Of a stretch of DNA of 64,000 bases, positions 44,697-52,444 are shown one piece after another. Source of the stretch: Candidatus Villigracilis vicinus (GTDB lineage Bacteria > Chloroflexota > Anaerolineae > Anaerolineales > Villigracilaceae); assembly GCA_016721315.1 (NCBI GenBank), contig JADKIL010000003.1, positions 248,001-312,000 of the forward strand, read 5' to 3'. Numbering within the stretch: the stretch's first letter is position 1; each line of letters opens with the position of its first letter. The notes beneath the pieces are model-generated. The model saw only the letters and a list, made by a program, of their open reading frames with translations. It had not been told where the DNA came from and ran no database searches. Made by a program: the position numbers and the translations under genes.

Positions 44697-45422
44697 TTAT
44701 ATAGAGTTTTCAAAAATTGTACAAAAGGCTTCCGTAATATGTTGTTTTACTTCTTGCATGGATGGTACCGGGTCGAGCAAGTCAGCCAATGAAACGACCG
44801 GTTCGGTCAGCCCGCAGGGAATGATGCCATTCCAGTATTCCATATCCGGGTTCACATTCAATGCAAAGCCATGGCGGGTCACACCGCGCACATCCACTTT
44901 AACCCCAATGGCGGCGACCTTGGCAGGTTTCTGCTTGTCTTCGGGTCTGCAGTGGATACAGCGTGAATGGACATCGGCTTGGATCCACACACCCGTCTTG
45001 CCGGGACGTTGACCCGATGCAATACCGTATTGCATCAATACCCCGATCAACATCTCTTCCAGTTTACGAATGTAACCAACATAGTCAGACTTTTCCTCAC
45101 CCTGCCTCACCTCGCTTTGAGATACTGACAAGGGAGTAAGGGGAATCAATGGATAGCCCACCAATTGACCTGGTCCATGGTAAGTAACATCTCCACCACG
45201 ATCCACCCAGTAGGTGGAAACACCTTTTTCTTTTAGTTGAGTTTCGGTCCAAAGAAGGTTTTCGGCGTTGCCCTTGCGCCCGAACGTATATACATGCGGA
45301 TGTTCCAGCAACAGCAGGGTTGGCGGGCGTATCCCCTCTGCGATCTCCGCCGCATATTCGTCCTGCAATTTCCAGGCGCGTTCATAATCGATCAAGCCCA
45401 GGTCTATTATTTTGATGTTCAT
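44697..45422 (-). CDS. lipB: Lipoyl(octanoyl) transferase LipB
   Basis: 241-aa octanoyltransferase that moves octanoyl from ACP to lipoyl domains. Signature texts are EHPHVYTFGRKG, RGGDVTYHGPGQLVGYPL, the catalytic Lys in KVAAIGVKV and the catalytic Cys in IIPCGL. Between GVWI and KVAAIG is an insert of about 18 residues with Cys and His (HSRCIHCRPEDKQKP) that short LipB proteins lack. lipA is not in the window. A family A palindrome lies just upstream. Confidence 0.92.
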   Translation of the reverse strand: MNIKIIDLGLIDYERAWKLQDEYAAEIAEGIRPPTLLLLEHPHVYTFGRKGNAENLLWTETQLKEKGVSTYWVDRGGDVTYHGPGQLVGYPLIPLTPLSVSQSEVRQGEEKSDYVGYIRKLEEMLIGVLMQYGIASGQRPGKTGVWIQADVHSRCIHCRPEDKQKPAKVAAIGVKVDVRGVTRHGFALNVNPDMEYWNGIIPCGLTEPVVSLADLLDPVPSMQEVKQHITEAFCTIFENSI

Positions 45423-45435
45423 ACCATTAAATTCC

Positions 45436-45462
45436 GTAGGGGCGAGGAAACCTCGCCCCTAC
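45436..45462. repeat. Dispersed palindrome, family A (copy 2)
   Basis: GTAGGGGCGAGG, an AAA loop, and CCTCGCCCCTAC. It lies between lipB and the DprE1-like gene and could form a transcript-end hairpin. Confidence 0.85.
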
Positions 45463-45467
45463 ATGTA

Positions 45468-46862
45468 TTATCCGAATATCCTGCGATATAGATCCGATTC
45501 CAACAACCCGTTCGGGTCACAGCGCTTTTTGAGCTTTTTGAACTTCTTCACTGCCTCTTCGCCATAGAATGCCAGCGCAGTTTCGGCTGTGGTCTCGCTA
45601 TTCTTGGCAAAGTAAAAGCGCCCGCCATTGGCAACGACGATGGTATCGAAGTCTTGAAGCATGGAGCGGAGTCCGGCACGGTTGGAGCGGGTCACTTTGA
45701 AATCCAGAGCGAGCGAGAAACCGTCTACCGCATGCGTGAGCAGAAATTTATCGGGGCGGTGGCGTTTGGTCACACCGAGATAAGAGGGGATGCCGCGCTT
45801 TTTCGATAGGGTGATCATTTCCGTCCAGGCTGTTTCAGCGCTCTCTTTGGGCATAAAGGACTGATATTGGATCAACCCGCCGCTGCCGTAGGACAGCTCC
45901 CAGTTGGGAACATAATCCAAAAGGAAATGGAACGCCGCATGTGCCTGCCTGAAGGTATGTTTCCGCAGAGAAGCGATGTACTTTGCGTTGTTCACCCCCC
46001 ACCATCCCAGGTTATTGGCAAAGGGCTTCATGAATTGATACAACAAAGATTTCGGGAATACGCCAAAGATCATCGGAGGCAGGATCTGGTTGGCAAGTTT
46101 CATTGTCTCTTGCGGGTTGGGGTCTTCACCCTCATGCAGGTAACGCGCAGCGTGGATCTGCCCACGCCCGAGGCTCTTGCCGCCAGCCATGGTATCCATC
46201 CAGCCAACGATATAGTCGTTATGCGGTGCGCCGTCATGCAGAGCGGATAGGTGCTGGTTGAGGGTACGCACAGGGAAGGCATCCACCGTCAAAAGTCCGG
46301 AGTGGAGGCGTTTCATTTGCAGCGTTACTGAAGTAAAGATGCCGAGCATTCCATATCCGCTGATCATCGCATGGAACAAGTCACCGTTTTCTTTGGGTGA
46401 ACAGGTTACTTCTGCGCCGGTGGGCAAAATGGCGGTGAACTCAATCACATGCTCGCCGAAGGTCCCCATTTTGAAATTGTTTTTGCCGTGAATATTCGCT
46501 GAAAGACAGCCACCCAAAGTAGTCTTCATCGTACCGGAAACAACAGGGGGCCACCAACCATCCGGCTCAACCTTCTGCCATAGTTGTTCAAGTGTGACGC
46601 CCGGCTCGGCTCGTATCACGCCGGTAGTTGGATTCCACGCCAGGATCAGGTTCAGCGCTGACATATCGAGCACGATGCCCCCACCGTTGAGTGCAGCATC
46701 GTTATAACTGCGTCCTGCGCCGCGCGCAGTGATCGTGAGCTCACGTTTTTTGGCAAGCTTAAATGCGGAATGAATGTCTTCCACGACTCGCGGCTGGATC
46801 AAATAACCAGGTGCGCGCAGTGAATGACCAAAGTTTTCAAGCTGTTTGAATGTAGTTCGCAT
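45468..46862 (-). CDS. FAD-linked oxidase, DprE1-like (polyprenyl-P-ribose 2-oxidase family)
   Basis: 464-aa flavoprotein of the FAD_binding_4/ALO group. It reads much like mycobacterial DprE1: ARGAGRSYNDAALNGGGIVL, SANIHGKNNFKMGTFGEHV, YGSGGLIQYQSFMP and GGRFYFAKNSETTAETALAF. DprE1 oxidises decaprenyl-phosphoryl-ribose at C2, and DprE2 then reduces the keto sugar to the arabinose form. A DprE2-like SDR lies immediately upstream, which supports the assignment. The start at 46862 begins the conserved part; the frame is open to 47048 inside the neighbour. The lipid and sugar substrates here are inferred. Confidence 0.8.
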   Translation of the reverse strand: MRTTFKQLENFGHSLRAPGYLIQPRVVEDIHSAFKLAKKRELTITARGAGRSYNDAALNGGGIVLDMSALNLILAWNPTTGVIRAEPGVTLEQLWQKVEPDGWWPPVVSGTMKTTLGGCLSANIHGKNNFKMGTFGEHVIEFTAILPTGAEVTCSPKENGDLFHAMISGYGMLGIFTSVTLQMKRLHSGLLTVDAFPVRTLNQHLSALHDGAPHNDYIVGWMDTMAGGKSLGRGQIHAARYLHEGEDPNPQETMKLANQILPPMIFGVFPKSLLYQFMKPFANNLGWWGVNNAKYIASLRKHTFRQAHAAFHFLLDYVPNWELSYGSGGLIQYQSFMPKESAETAWTEMITLSKKRGIPSYLGVTKRHRPDKFLLTHAVDGFSLALDFKVTRSNRAGLRSMLQDFDTIVVANGGRFYFAKNSETTAETALAFYGEEAVKKFKKLKKRCDPNGLLESDLYRRIFG

Positions 46863-46899
46863 GGGCGTCTTGCTTTCCGAAATACGGACGGTCGATCCG

Positions 46900-47721
46900 C
46901 TAAAAAGATAGTCTTCGAAAAATAAAGGAAGGAATGTGCCGGATAATGAACATGATATGCGCCCAGAAGAAGGGCGTGTATACGGTCTGCCTGCGTTTTT
47001 GCATGGCGTTGAAAATATCGTCCACTGCCTTTTCAACGGGGACGGCAAAAGGTGTAGGACCTACAGCAGATTTGAGCATTTCAGTTTTTACAAAGCCCGG
47101 TTTGACCGTTAAGACATTCACGCCATGCCGGGTAAGTCGGTTGCGAAGCGCTTCGAGATAGGTATGCAACCCGGCTTTGGATGTGTTGTACCCGGGGTTG
47201 CCCACCCGTCCGCGATCACCGGCTACCGAGCCAATGCCCACGATCTGCCCGGCTTTGGCAGTCTGAAACATTTCAGCAACAGGCGTCAACCATGCCATGG
47301 CACCGATAAGGTTGATCTCCACCATCTCGCGGTCTTGCTTGAAGTTGTATTTTTCCATGCCGCCGGGCGGGTAGTTGACCCCCGCCATAAAGATGAGCGT
47401 ATCCAGCCCGCCAAGATCGGCAACAATCTTCCGCAGTAATCCGGGAACTTCTTTATATTCTTTCACGTCGTGAGGGTATGCCAGCGCACGAACCTCCCCC
47501 GCCGACTGATTGATCTCAGCGCACAAAGCATCCAATTTATCTTTCTGTCGGGCAACCAGAGCAACTGCATACCCCTCTTTGGCTAACTTACGAGCAAGTG
47601 CTGCCCCCATCCCCACGGAAGCGCCGACCAAGATCGCATGACGGCGCGGATTCAACGGCGTTACAGGTACAAGCTTGGATGAATCGTTCACATAAACCTC
47701 AAGAAAATGATATGGTGTCAT
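46900..47721 (-). CDS. SDR family reductase, DprE2-like
   Basis: 273-aa classical short-chain dehydrogenase with cofactor motif LVGASVGMGAALARKL, the Ser of GSVAGDRGR and the active-site YNTSKAG. The C terminus IIRHIPSFIFRRLSF closely resembles the end of DprE2. The gene lies 37 nt upstream of the DprE1-like oxidase on the same strand, so together they could epimerise a polyprenyl-phosphate pentose. The order is reversed relative to mycobacteria. A 22-bp palindrome lies upstream, between this gene and the divergent GAF-GGDEF gene. Confidence 0.82.
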   Translation of the reverse strand: MTPYHFLEVYVNDSSKLVPVTPLNPRRHAILVGASVGMGAALARKLAKEGYAVALVARQKDKLDALCAEINQSAGEVRALAYPHDVKEYKEVPGLLRKIVADLGGLDTLIFMAGVNYPPGGMEKYNFKQDREMVEINLIGAMAWLTPVAEMFQTAKAGQIVGIGSVAGDRGRVGNPGYNTSKAGLHTYLEALRNRLTRHGVNVLTVKPGFVKTEMLKSAVGPTPFAVPVEKAVDDIFNAMQKRRQTVYTPFFWAHIMFIIRHIPSFIFRRLSF

Positions 47722-47766
47722 TCTAACACAATCTATTTGGTGCCTTTCCCAACACGATTGAAAGTG

Positions 47767-47790
47767 TATAATATTACGATCGTAATATTA
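47767..47790. promoter_or_regulatory. 22-bp perfect palindrome overlapping a -10 box (operator)
   Basis: Half-site TAATATTACGA (47769-47779) and its exact complement (47780-47790). TATAAT at 47767-47772 overlaps the left arm. It lies between the divergent SDR and GAF-GGDEF genes, so a dimeric repressor there could control one or both. Confidence 0.65.
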
Positions 47791-47830
47791 ATATTGTTCT
47801 GTTCGATGAAAAAAATGGCAAAAAATAAGA

Positions 47831-49087
47831 ATGAGCAGCAATAAAGACAAGTCCGGAACGGTCTTCTCGCGTGCGTGGGATATTATCTCGAACGATAATG
47901 CTCTCCCACCCGATGAGAAAAAAGCGATCCTGAAATTGATTCAGGTTCTCCTCGAAGCTCGTGAACAGTCGGATAAAAGGGTGGGCGATAGCGAAGAAAA
48001 ATCCATTACCCAGGAAATCATCTCAAGGCATTCTCTGATGGCTACTGTCAAGCACCAGGCAGATGAATTGGATGCGTTGAAGCGTATCAGCCTCAACCTG
48101 ACCTCGAACCTTGAACTTCAAAAGGTATTGGATGTATTGGTAACGGAAGCCATCAATCTGGTTAAACATGCGCGCGCGGTGCATATCTTTTTATACGAGC
48201 GCGGCACCCTGGAATTTGGCGCAGCATTGAACAGCGCTGGAGAACGAAACAAACCAGTCTCCCTGCCCCGTAAAGATGGGTTAACGTATTCCGTGGCAAA
48301 ATCTGGCAGTGAGATCATTGTCGATGATTTTTCAACCCACCCGCTTTATAAGAATACAAACATTCCCTGGGAAGGCTCCATTATTGGGATCCCGCTAAAG
48401 TTCAAAGACGAGATCCTGGGGGTGATGAACCTTTCCAGAACCATTACGGGTAAATTCTCCCGTTCTGAACTGCGCCTCATGAGCCTGCTGGCAGATCAGG
48501 CTGCTGTGGCGATCTTTAACGCCCGTTTATATAAACAGCTGGCACAAATGGCAAACACCGACAGCGTCACAGGGCTGCCGAACCGCCGGGCACTGGATGA
48601 GCGCTTACAGGAAGAATGGCGCCTTGCTGACCAAACAAAGACTTCCTTTTCCGTAGTTATGATGGATCTGGATGGTTTCAAAGCCGTGAATGACACCTTC
48701 GGTCATAACGTGGGCGATGAGTTGCTGTACTCCCTTTTCAACTTCCTTGCACAACGTATGCGCAGTTCCGACTTCCTCGCCAGATATGGCGGCGATGAAC
48801 TCACCCTGGTCATGCGCAATACAGACCTCGATGCGGCACAGGCAGTCACAAAAAAAGTGATCGAATTGATGGAAGAGTACAGCTTTACCTTTCCGAAGGG
48901 GAAGGATATGAAGCTCGGAATCACAGCAGGCATAGCCGTTTACCCGACACATGCCAGCAACCCCAGCGACATGATCCGCGCCGCAGACTCAGCGCTATAC
49001 CATGCAAAGAAACATTATCGCGGTCAGTTCGTCACCGCCAAAGGTGCTACAGGAAGACTGGACCCCATACAGGTAAAAGAAACATAA
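47831..49087 (+). CDS. GAF-GGDEF diguanylate cyclase
   Basis: 418-aa soluble protein. An N-terminal helical region is followed by a GAF domain (about 85-235, LKRISLNLTSNLELQKVLDV, PLYKNTNIPWEGSIIGIPL) and a GGDEF domain (about 245-410, TDSVTGLPNRRALDERL). The signature is RYGGDELTLV, that is GGDEL instead of GGDEF, with an RXXD inhibitory site (RSSD) five residues before it. It is probably active but the changed last residue leaves doubt. No Shine-Dalgarno sequence is visible. An overlapping mini frame (MAKNKNEQQ) starts at 47815. Confidence 0.88.
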   Translation: MSSNKDKSGTVFSRAWDIISNDNALPPDEKKAILKLIQVLLEAREQSDKRVGDSEEKSITQEIISRHSLMATVKHQADELDALKRISLNLTSNLELQKVLDVLVTEAINLVKHARAVHIFLYERGTLEFGAALNSAGERNKPVSLPRKDGLTYSVAKSGSEIIVDDFSTHPLYKNTNIPWEGSIIGIPLKFKDEILGVMNLSRTITGKFSRSELRLMSLLADQAAVAIFNARLYKQLAQMANTDSVTGLPNRRALDERLQEEWRLADQTKTSFSVVMMDLDGFKAVNDTFGHNVGDELLYSLFNFLAQRMRSSDFLARYGGDELTLVMRNTDLDAAQAVTKKVIELMEEYSFTFPKGKDMKLGITAGIAVYPTHASNPSDMIRAADSALYHAKKHYRGQFVTAKGATGRLDPIQVKET

Positions 49088-49147
49088 AACGGGGGAAACC
49101 GTGTTGCAAAGCCGGGATCATATTTATTAATAAGCTCAGGAGAAACC

Positions 49148-50071
49148 ATGCCCCGCAAAGTCAAACTCATCCTTAACCCCATGGCAGATATGGGACGCGC
49201 CTGGAAAACCGCAAACAATCTACGCCCGATCGCACAGGAATTCAAAGGTGAGCTCTCCTGGAGCGGAACCGTTTATCCTTCTCATGCCATTGAGCTTGCC
49301 CGGCAAGCTGCCGAAGAAGGTTACGACATGGTCATTGCCATGGGCGGAGACGGCACCGTCCATGAAGTCATGAGCGGGTTAATGCAGGTCCCTGCTGAAA
49401 AACGACCGATCATGGGAATTGTGCCCATTGGCTCCGGCAACGACTTTGCCTATGCGGTGGGAATTACCCAAAAACCAGACCACGCCCTTGCGCATGCGCT
49501 CAACGCCGAGGTGGTCAAACCCGTCGACATCGGCTTGATGACCGACGAACATGGGCGCAAGGAATACTTCGATAATACCCTTGGTATTGGATTCGACGCG
49601 GTCGTCACCATTCGGTCACATAAACTGCCGATCGTCAAAGGGTTCCTGATGTATCTAACGGCGGTCATCCAGACCATCATTTTGAATCACAACCCAGCCA
49701 AACTATATATTGAAACTGAAAAAGAAAAATGGGACACCAGCGCGCTCATGGTCACCGTCTGCAACGGTCCGCGCGAAGGCGGTGGATTTATGCTTTCCCC
49801 TAATTCCAAAAACGACGACGGCATCATGGAATTCCTCATCGTCAATAAAGTCTCACGTGCCATGATGTTCCGCCTCGTACCCGAATTCATGAAGGGTACA
49901 CACATGCGCTTCAAACAGATCCGCATGGGAGAATACAAAAAATTCTCCTTATCTTCCGACTCCCCCCTTTATATCCACGCCGATGGAGAAATATTTACCA
50001 GCTTCGGCAGTAACCTAAAGAAAGTAACTTTCGAGATCCTGCCCCACGCATTAAAAGTGGTTCACGGTTAA
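49148..50071 (+). CDS. Diacylglycerol kinase-like lipid kinase (YegS/BmrU/DagK family)
   Basis: 307-aa lipid kinase with the catalytic-domain signature VIAMGGDGTVHEVMSGL and the downstream PIGSGNDFAYAVGI. A C-terminal beta-rich domain ends in YIHADGEIFTSFG, where the conserved GE pair lies. Members phosphorylate diacylglycerol, phosphatidylglycerol or sphingosine-like lipids with ATP. AGGAG stands 5 nt before the ATG. It follows the GAF-GGDEF gene after 60 nt and is closed by a strong terminator. The lipid substrate is not determined. Confidence 0.9.
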   Translation: MPRKVKLILNPMADMGRAWKTANNLRPIAQEFKGELSWSGTVYPSHAIELARQAAEEGYDMVIAMGGDGTVHEVMSGLMQVPAEKRPIMGIVPIGSGNDFAYAVGITQKPDHALAHALNAEVVKPVDIGLMTDEHGRKEYFDNTLGIGFDAVVTIRSHKLPIVKGFLMYLTAVIQTIILNHNPAKLYIETEKEKWDTSALMVTVCNGPREGGGFMLSPNSKNDDGIMEFLIVNKVSRAMMFRLVPEFMKGTHMRFKQIRMGEYKKFSLSSDSPLYIHADGEIFTSFGSNLKKVTFEILPHALKVVHG

Positions 50072-50075
50072 ACAA

Positions 50076-50105
50076 AACAGCGGCTGATGAATATCAGCCG
50101 CTGTT
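50076..50105. terminator. Bidirectional intrinsic terminator
   Basis: Perfect 13-bp stem (50076-50088 with 50093-50105, AACAGCGGCTGAT) and a GAAT loop, between convergent genes. Confidence 0.85.
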
Positions 50106-50118
50106 CATTTCTAAAGAA

Positions 50119-50625
50119 CTAACCGAACAAACGCGCAGTAGCCATCATGGATATGGCAATGAACATGAAGAACAAGTTTCCGCGAGCCGCCATGGTTTGA
50201 CGTTTCACAAGCGCCTGCAGGGTAACCATCTGTTCTGCCGTGGGCTTCCCCTGGATCTGCGCCCCAAACACTGCAAGTTTTTGGTTTACATTACCAAGCA
50301 TAAACCCAAAAACGAACGCAACCAACCCGGCAGTTGACCCAATGCCAAAGCCGGTGCCTGTGGGTGTCATCATCCAGTTAGACTGAAACCAATTCGAATC
50401 GATCCCATACAGGATCGAACCTGCCAGCACCGTGGTCGCAGCAGTAACCGTCATATACATGGTGAATTTCGTCTTCCCCATCAAGTGACCGGCAAATTGC
50501 TTCCCGGCATCCCCAATGGCGCCCATGGTCGGAGCAATGAATAAGCTCAGCGCAATTGCGCCGCCTGCCCAAAGAATCCCGGCAACAATGTGGAGAAATC
50601 TCAAAACCGAAAATAGTATTAACAT
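50119..50625 (-). CDS. Four-helix membrane protein, CopD-like
   Basis: 168-aa membrane protein with four helices. The first holds RFLHIVAGILWAGGAI, the His-containing pattern of CopD/DUF2269-type membrane proteins, which can bind haem or copper. Helix 2 is MYMTVTAATTVLAGSILYG and helix 4 ends in MATARLFG. AAGGAGA precedes the ATG. The role is unknown; copper or haem binding is only an idea from the first helix. Confidence 0.65.
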   Translation of the reverse strand: MLILFSVLRFLHIVAGILWAGGAIALSLFIAPTMGAIGDAGKQFAGHLMGKTKFTMYMTVTAATTVLAGSILYGIDSNWFQSNWMMTPTGTGFGIGSTAGLVAFVFGFMLGNVNQKLAVFGAQIQGKPTAEQMVTLQALVKRQTMAARGNLFFMFIAISMMATARLFG

Positions 50626-50728
50626 GTTTCATCTCCTTGATAAAATTTATAAAGCTGACCACTAGTAAGAACACCGCCTATTCATTTTTGTTCCAAAAAG
50701 TATCCTTCTAAAGTCCCGCCCCATCATG

Positions 50729-50734
50729 TAGAAT
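50729..50734 (+). promoter_or_regulatory. -10 box of a probable leaderless promoter (Helicase_C_3 protein)
   Basis: TAGAAT lies 6 nt (AAACCC) before the ATG at 50741, with no Shine-Dalgarno sequence. Confidence 0.5.
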
Positions 50735-50740
50735 AAACCC

Positions 50741-52354
50741 ATGCCCGACCTGTCTGCCTCACTCCATAAACAAGATCTGGGACATTTCCGCATCGTCGCC
50801 GAATTCTGGGGCTTGGAATTGGAATCTACCGAGACCCAATCCGCTCTGGAAGAACTCTGCGCCTCCTTACTGGACCTTGAAGCTGTTTCTGAAACCCTGG
50901 AAGTTCTCCCCGCCGAAGCCCGCTCCGCGCTCAACGCACTTACCATTGCCGACGGAAAGATCGAATGGGCGAGCTTCGCCCGCAAATACGGTGACATCCG
51001 CGAAATGGGAGCAGGCAAAAGGGACCGCGAACGCCCTTACCTCAAACCCGCTTCAACCTCTGAATTCCTCTTTTATCGTGCCTTGATCGGCAAGGCATTC
51101 TTTGAATCAGATAAAGGTTCACAGGAATTTGCATATATTCCTGAAGACCTCCTTGAGATCATCAACGAGGTCAACGCAGATGATGTGCCCCCCGCCCCTT
51201 CAGCCGAAGCATTGGGGCGTCTTGCCACCCCTGTTGAAAAGGCTTTTGAGATTCCCGCCACCGATTTTATATTGGATGACGCCACCACCTACCTGGCTGC
51301 TTTACGCATTGGTCACGAAAGTAAATCTCACTTCAAGCGCGACCTGCCTGCTCTGCTAACCACTGCAGGTATCATCAAAAATGACGGGCTGCACCCGGAA
51401 GCGGTAAAGAAATTCCTTGAAATTCCCCGCCCCGAGGCATTGGGCATGCTTTACCAGGCATGGCTCAACTCGCTAACATTCGATGAACTGCGCTTAATTC
51501 CCAGCATCCTCTGTGAAGGGGAATGGAAGAATCAGCCGCAGGTGACGCGCGAATTTTTGATGAACCTCATCCATGACCTTCCACAGGATAAGTGGTGGAG
51601 CATTCCAGCGTTCGTGAAAGCCGTCAAAGAAAAATTTCCCGATTATCAACGCCCCGCAGGCGATTACGACTCCTGGTTCATCAAGCGTTCAGCAGACGGT
51701 CAGTTTTTGCGCGGCTTTGCCTATTGGGATCTGGTCGATGGCGCACTGATCAAATACGTGATCCAAACCCTGCATATGCTTGGCAAGGTGGATCTGGCGG
51801 CACCGGAGCAAGGCAAGGAAGCAACTGCAGTCAAGGTATTGTCAAAAGCCAAAGGTCAAAAGTCAGATACCCCTCAACCTTCGACCCTCGATACAAAAAT
51901 TATCGTCTCCTCCAACGGGAGGATCACTGTTCCGCGAACATTCTCGCGCACGGTCCGCTATCAATTGGCACGCTTCTGTGAATGGGATGAACCCAAAGGC
52001 GATGATTATTTTTACCGCGTCACCGCAGAATCGCTGAAACGTGCTACGGAACAGGGACTGAAAGCCGAGCAGTTGCTGGCGATGCTGGTCAAGTACACAA
52101 AGGAGGCTGTTCCGCCTGCAACGGTGAAAGCGCTCAAACGCTGGGATGCGAACGGAGCGGAAGCCCGAGTGGAGAGTCTGCTTGTGCTGCGAGTGAGCAA
52201 GCCCGAGATCATGGAAGAGATGCGCAGGTCGAGGGCAGGAAAATACTTCGGCGAAATGTTAAGCCCAACGGCAGTGATCGTCAAAGGCGGAGCCATCCAA
52301 AAAGTGTTGGCAGAGCTAGCTGAGTTGGGGCTGTTGGCGGAAGTGAAAGAGTAA
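50741..52354 (+). CDS. Helicase C-terminal domain-like protein without motor (Helicase_C_3-like)
   Basis: 537-aa soluble protein. It resembles the XPB-associated helicase-C-terminal-like proteins of Actinobacteria and Chloroflexota. It has a helical N-terminal region (SALNALTIADGKIEWASFAR, winged-helix-like), a middle region with DYDSWFIKRSADGQFLRGF, and a C-terminal part starting KIIVSSNGRITVPRTFSR. That last stretch is the usual start of the Helicase_C_3 domain. No Walker or DEAD motifs are present, so it cannot be a helicase alone. A Gln/Lys/Thr-rich linker (about 367-385) is encoded by repeat-like DNA. A TAGAAT box 6 nt upstream predicts a leaderless mRNA. Confidence 0.7.
   Translation: MPDLSASLHKQDLGHFRIVAEFWGLELESTETQSALEELCASLLDLEAVSETLEVLPAEARSALNALTIADGKIEWASFARKYGDIREMGAGKRDRERPYLKPASTSEFLFYRALIGKAFFESDKGSQEFAYIPEDLLEIINEVNADDVPPAPSAEALGRLATPVEKAFEIPATDFILDDATTYLAALRIGHESKSHFKRDLPALLTTAGIIKNDGLHPEAVKKFLEIPRPEALGMLYQAWLNSLTFDELRLIPSILCEGEWKNQPQVTREFLMNLIHDLPQDKWWSIPAFVKAVKEKFPDYQRPAGDYDSWFIKRSADGQFLRGFAYWDLVDGALIKYVIQTLHMLGKVDLAAPEQGKEATAVKVLSKAKGQKSDTPQPSTLDTKIIVSSNGRITVPRTFSRTVRYQLARFCEWDEPKGDDYFYRVTAESLKRATEQGLKAEQLLAMLVKYTKEAVPPATVKALKRWDANGAEARVESLLVLRVSKPEIMEEMRRSRAGKYFGEMLSPTAVIVKGGAIQKVLAELAELGLLAEVKE
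51838..51893 (+). repeat. Family D-like words inside the linker of the Helicase_C_3 gene
   Basis: Short repeated words (GTCAAAAGCCAAAGGTCAAA, then CAACCTTCGACCCTCGATAC) encode a low-complexity linker. The style matches the intergenic family. Confidence 0.45.
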
Positions 52355-52366
52355 AAAAGAATAAAG

Positions 52367-52401
52367 TGGATGTCACAATGAAAGTGTGATGTCCATTTTT
52401 T
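52367..52401 (+). terminator. Intrinsic terminator
   Basis: Stem TGGATGTCACA (52367-52377) and TGTGATGTCCA (52385-52395), 7-nt loop, then six T. A TATAAT box for kbl follows at 52412-52417. Confidence 0.88.
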
Positions 52402-52444
52402 ATTAAGTCGCTATAATGCGGACAGGTTTCCAAAAGGAGAAAAT

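Noticed and set aside
47815..47844. Nine-codon frame MAKNKNEQQ overlapping the start of the GAF-GGDEF gene
   Set aside because: It could be a leader peptide, but it has no ribosome-binding site or regulatory pattern and is too short to support.
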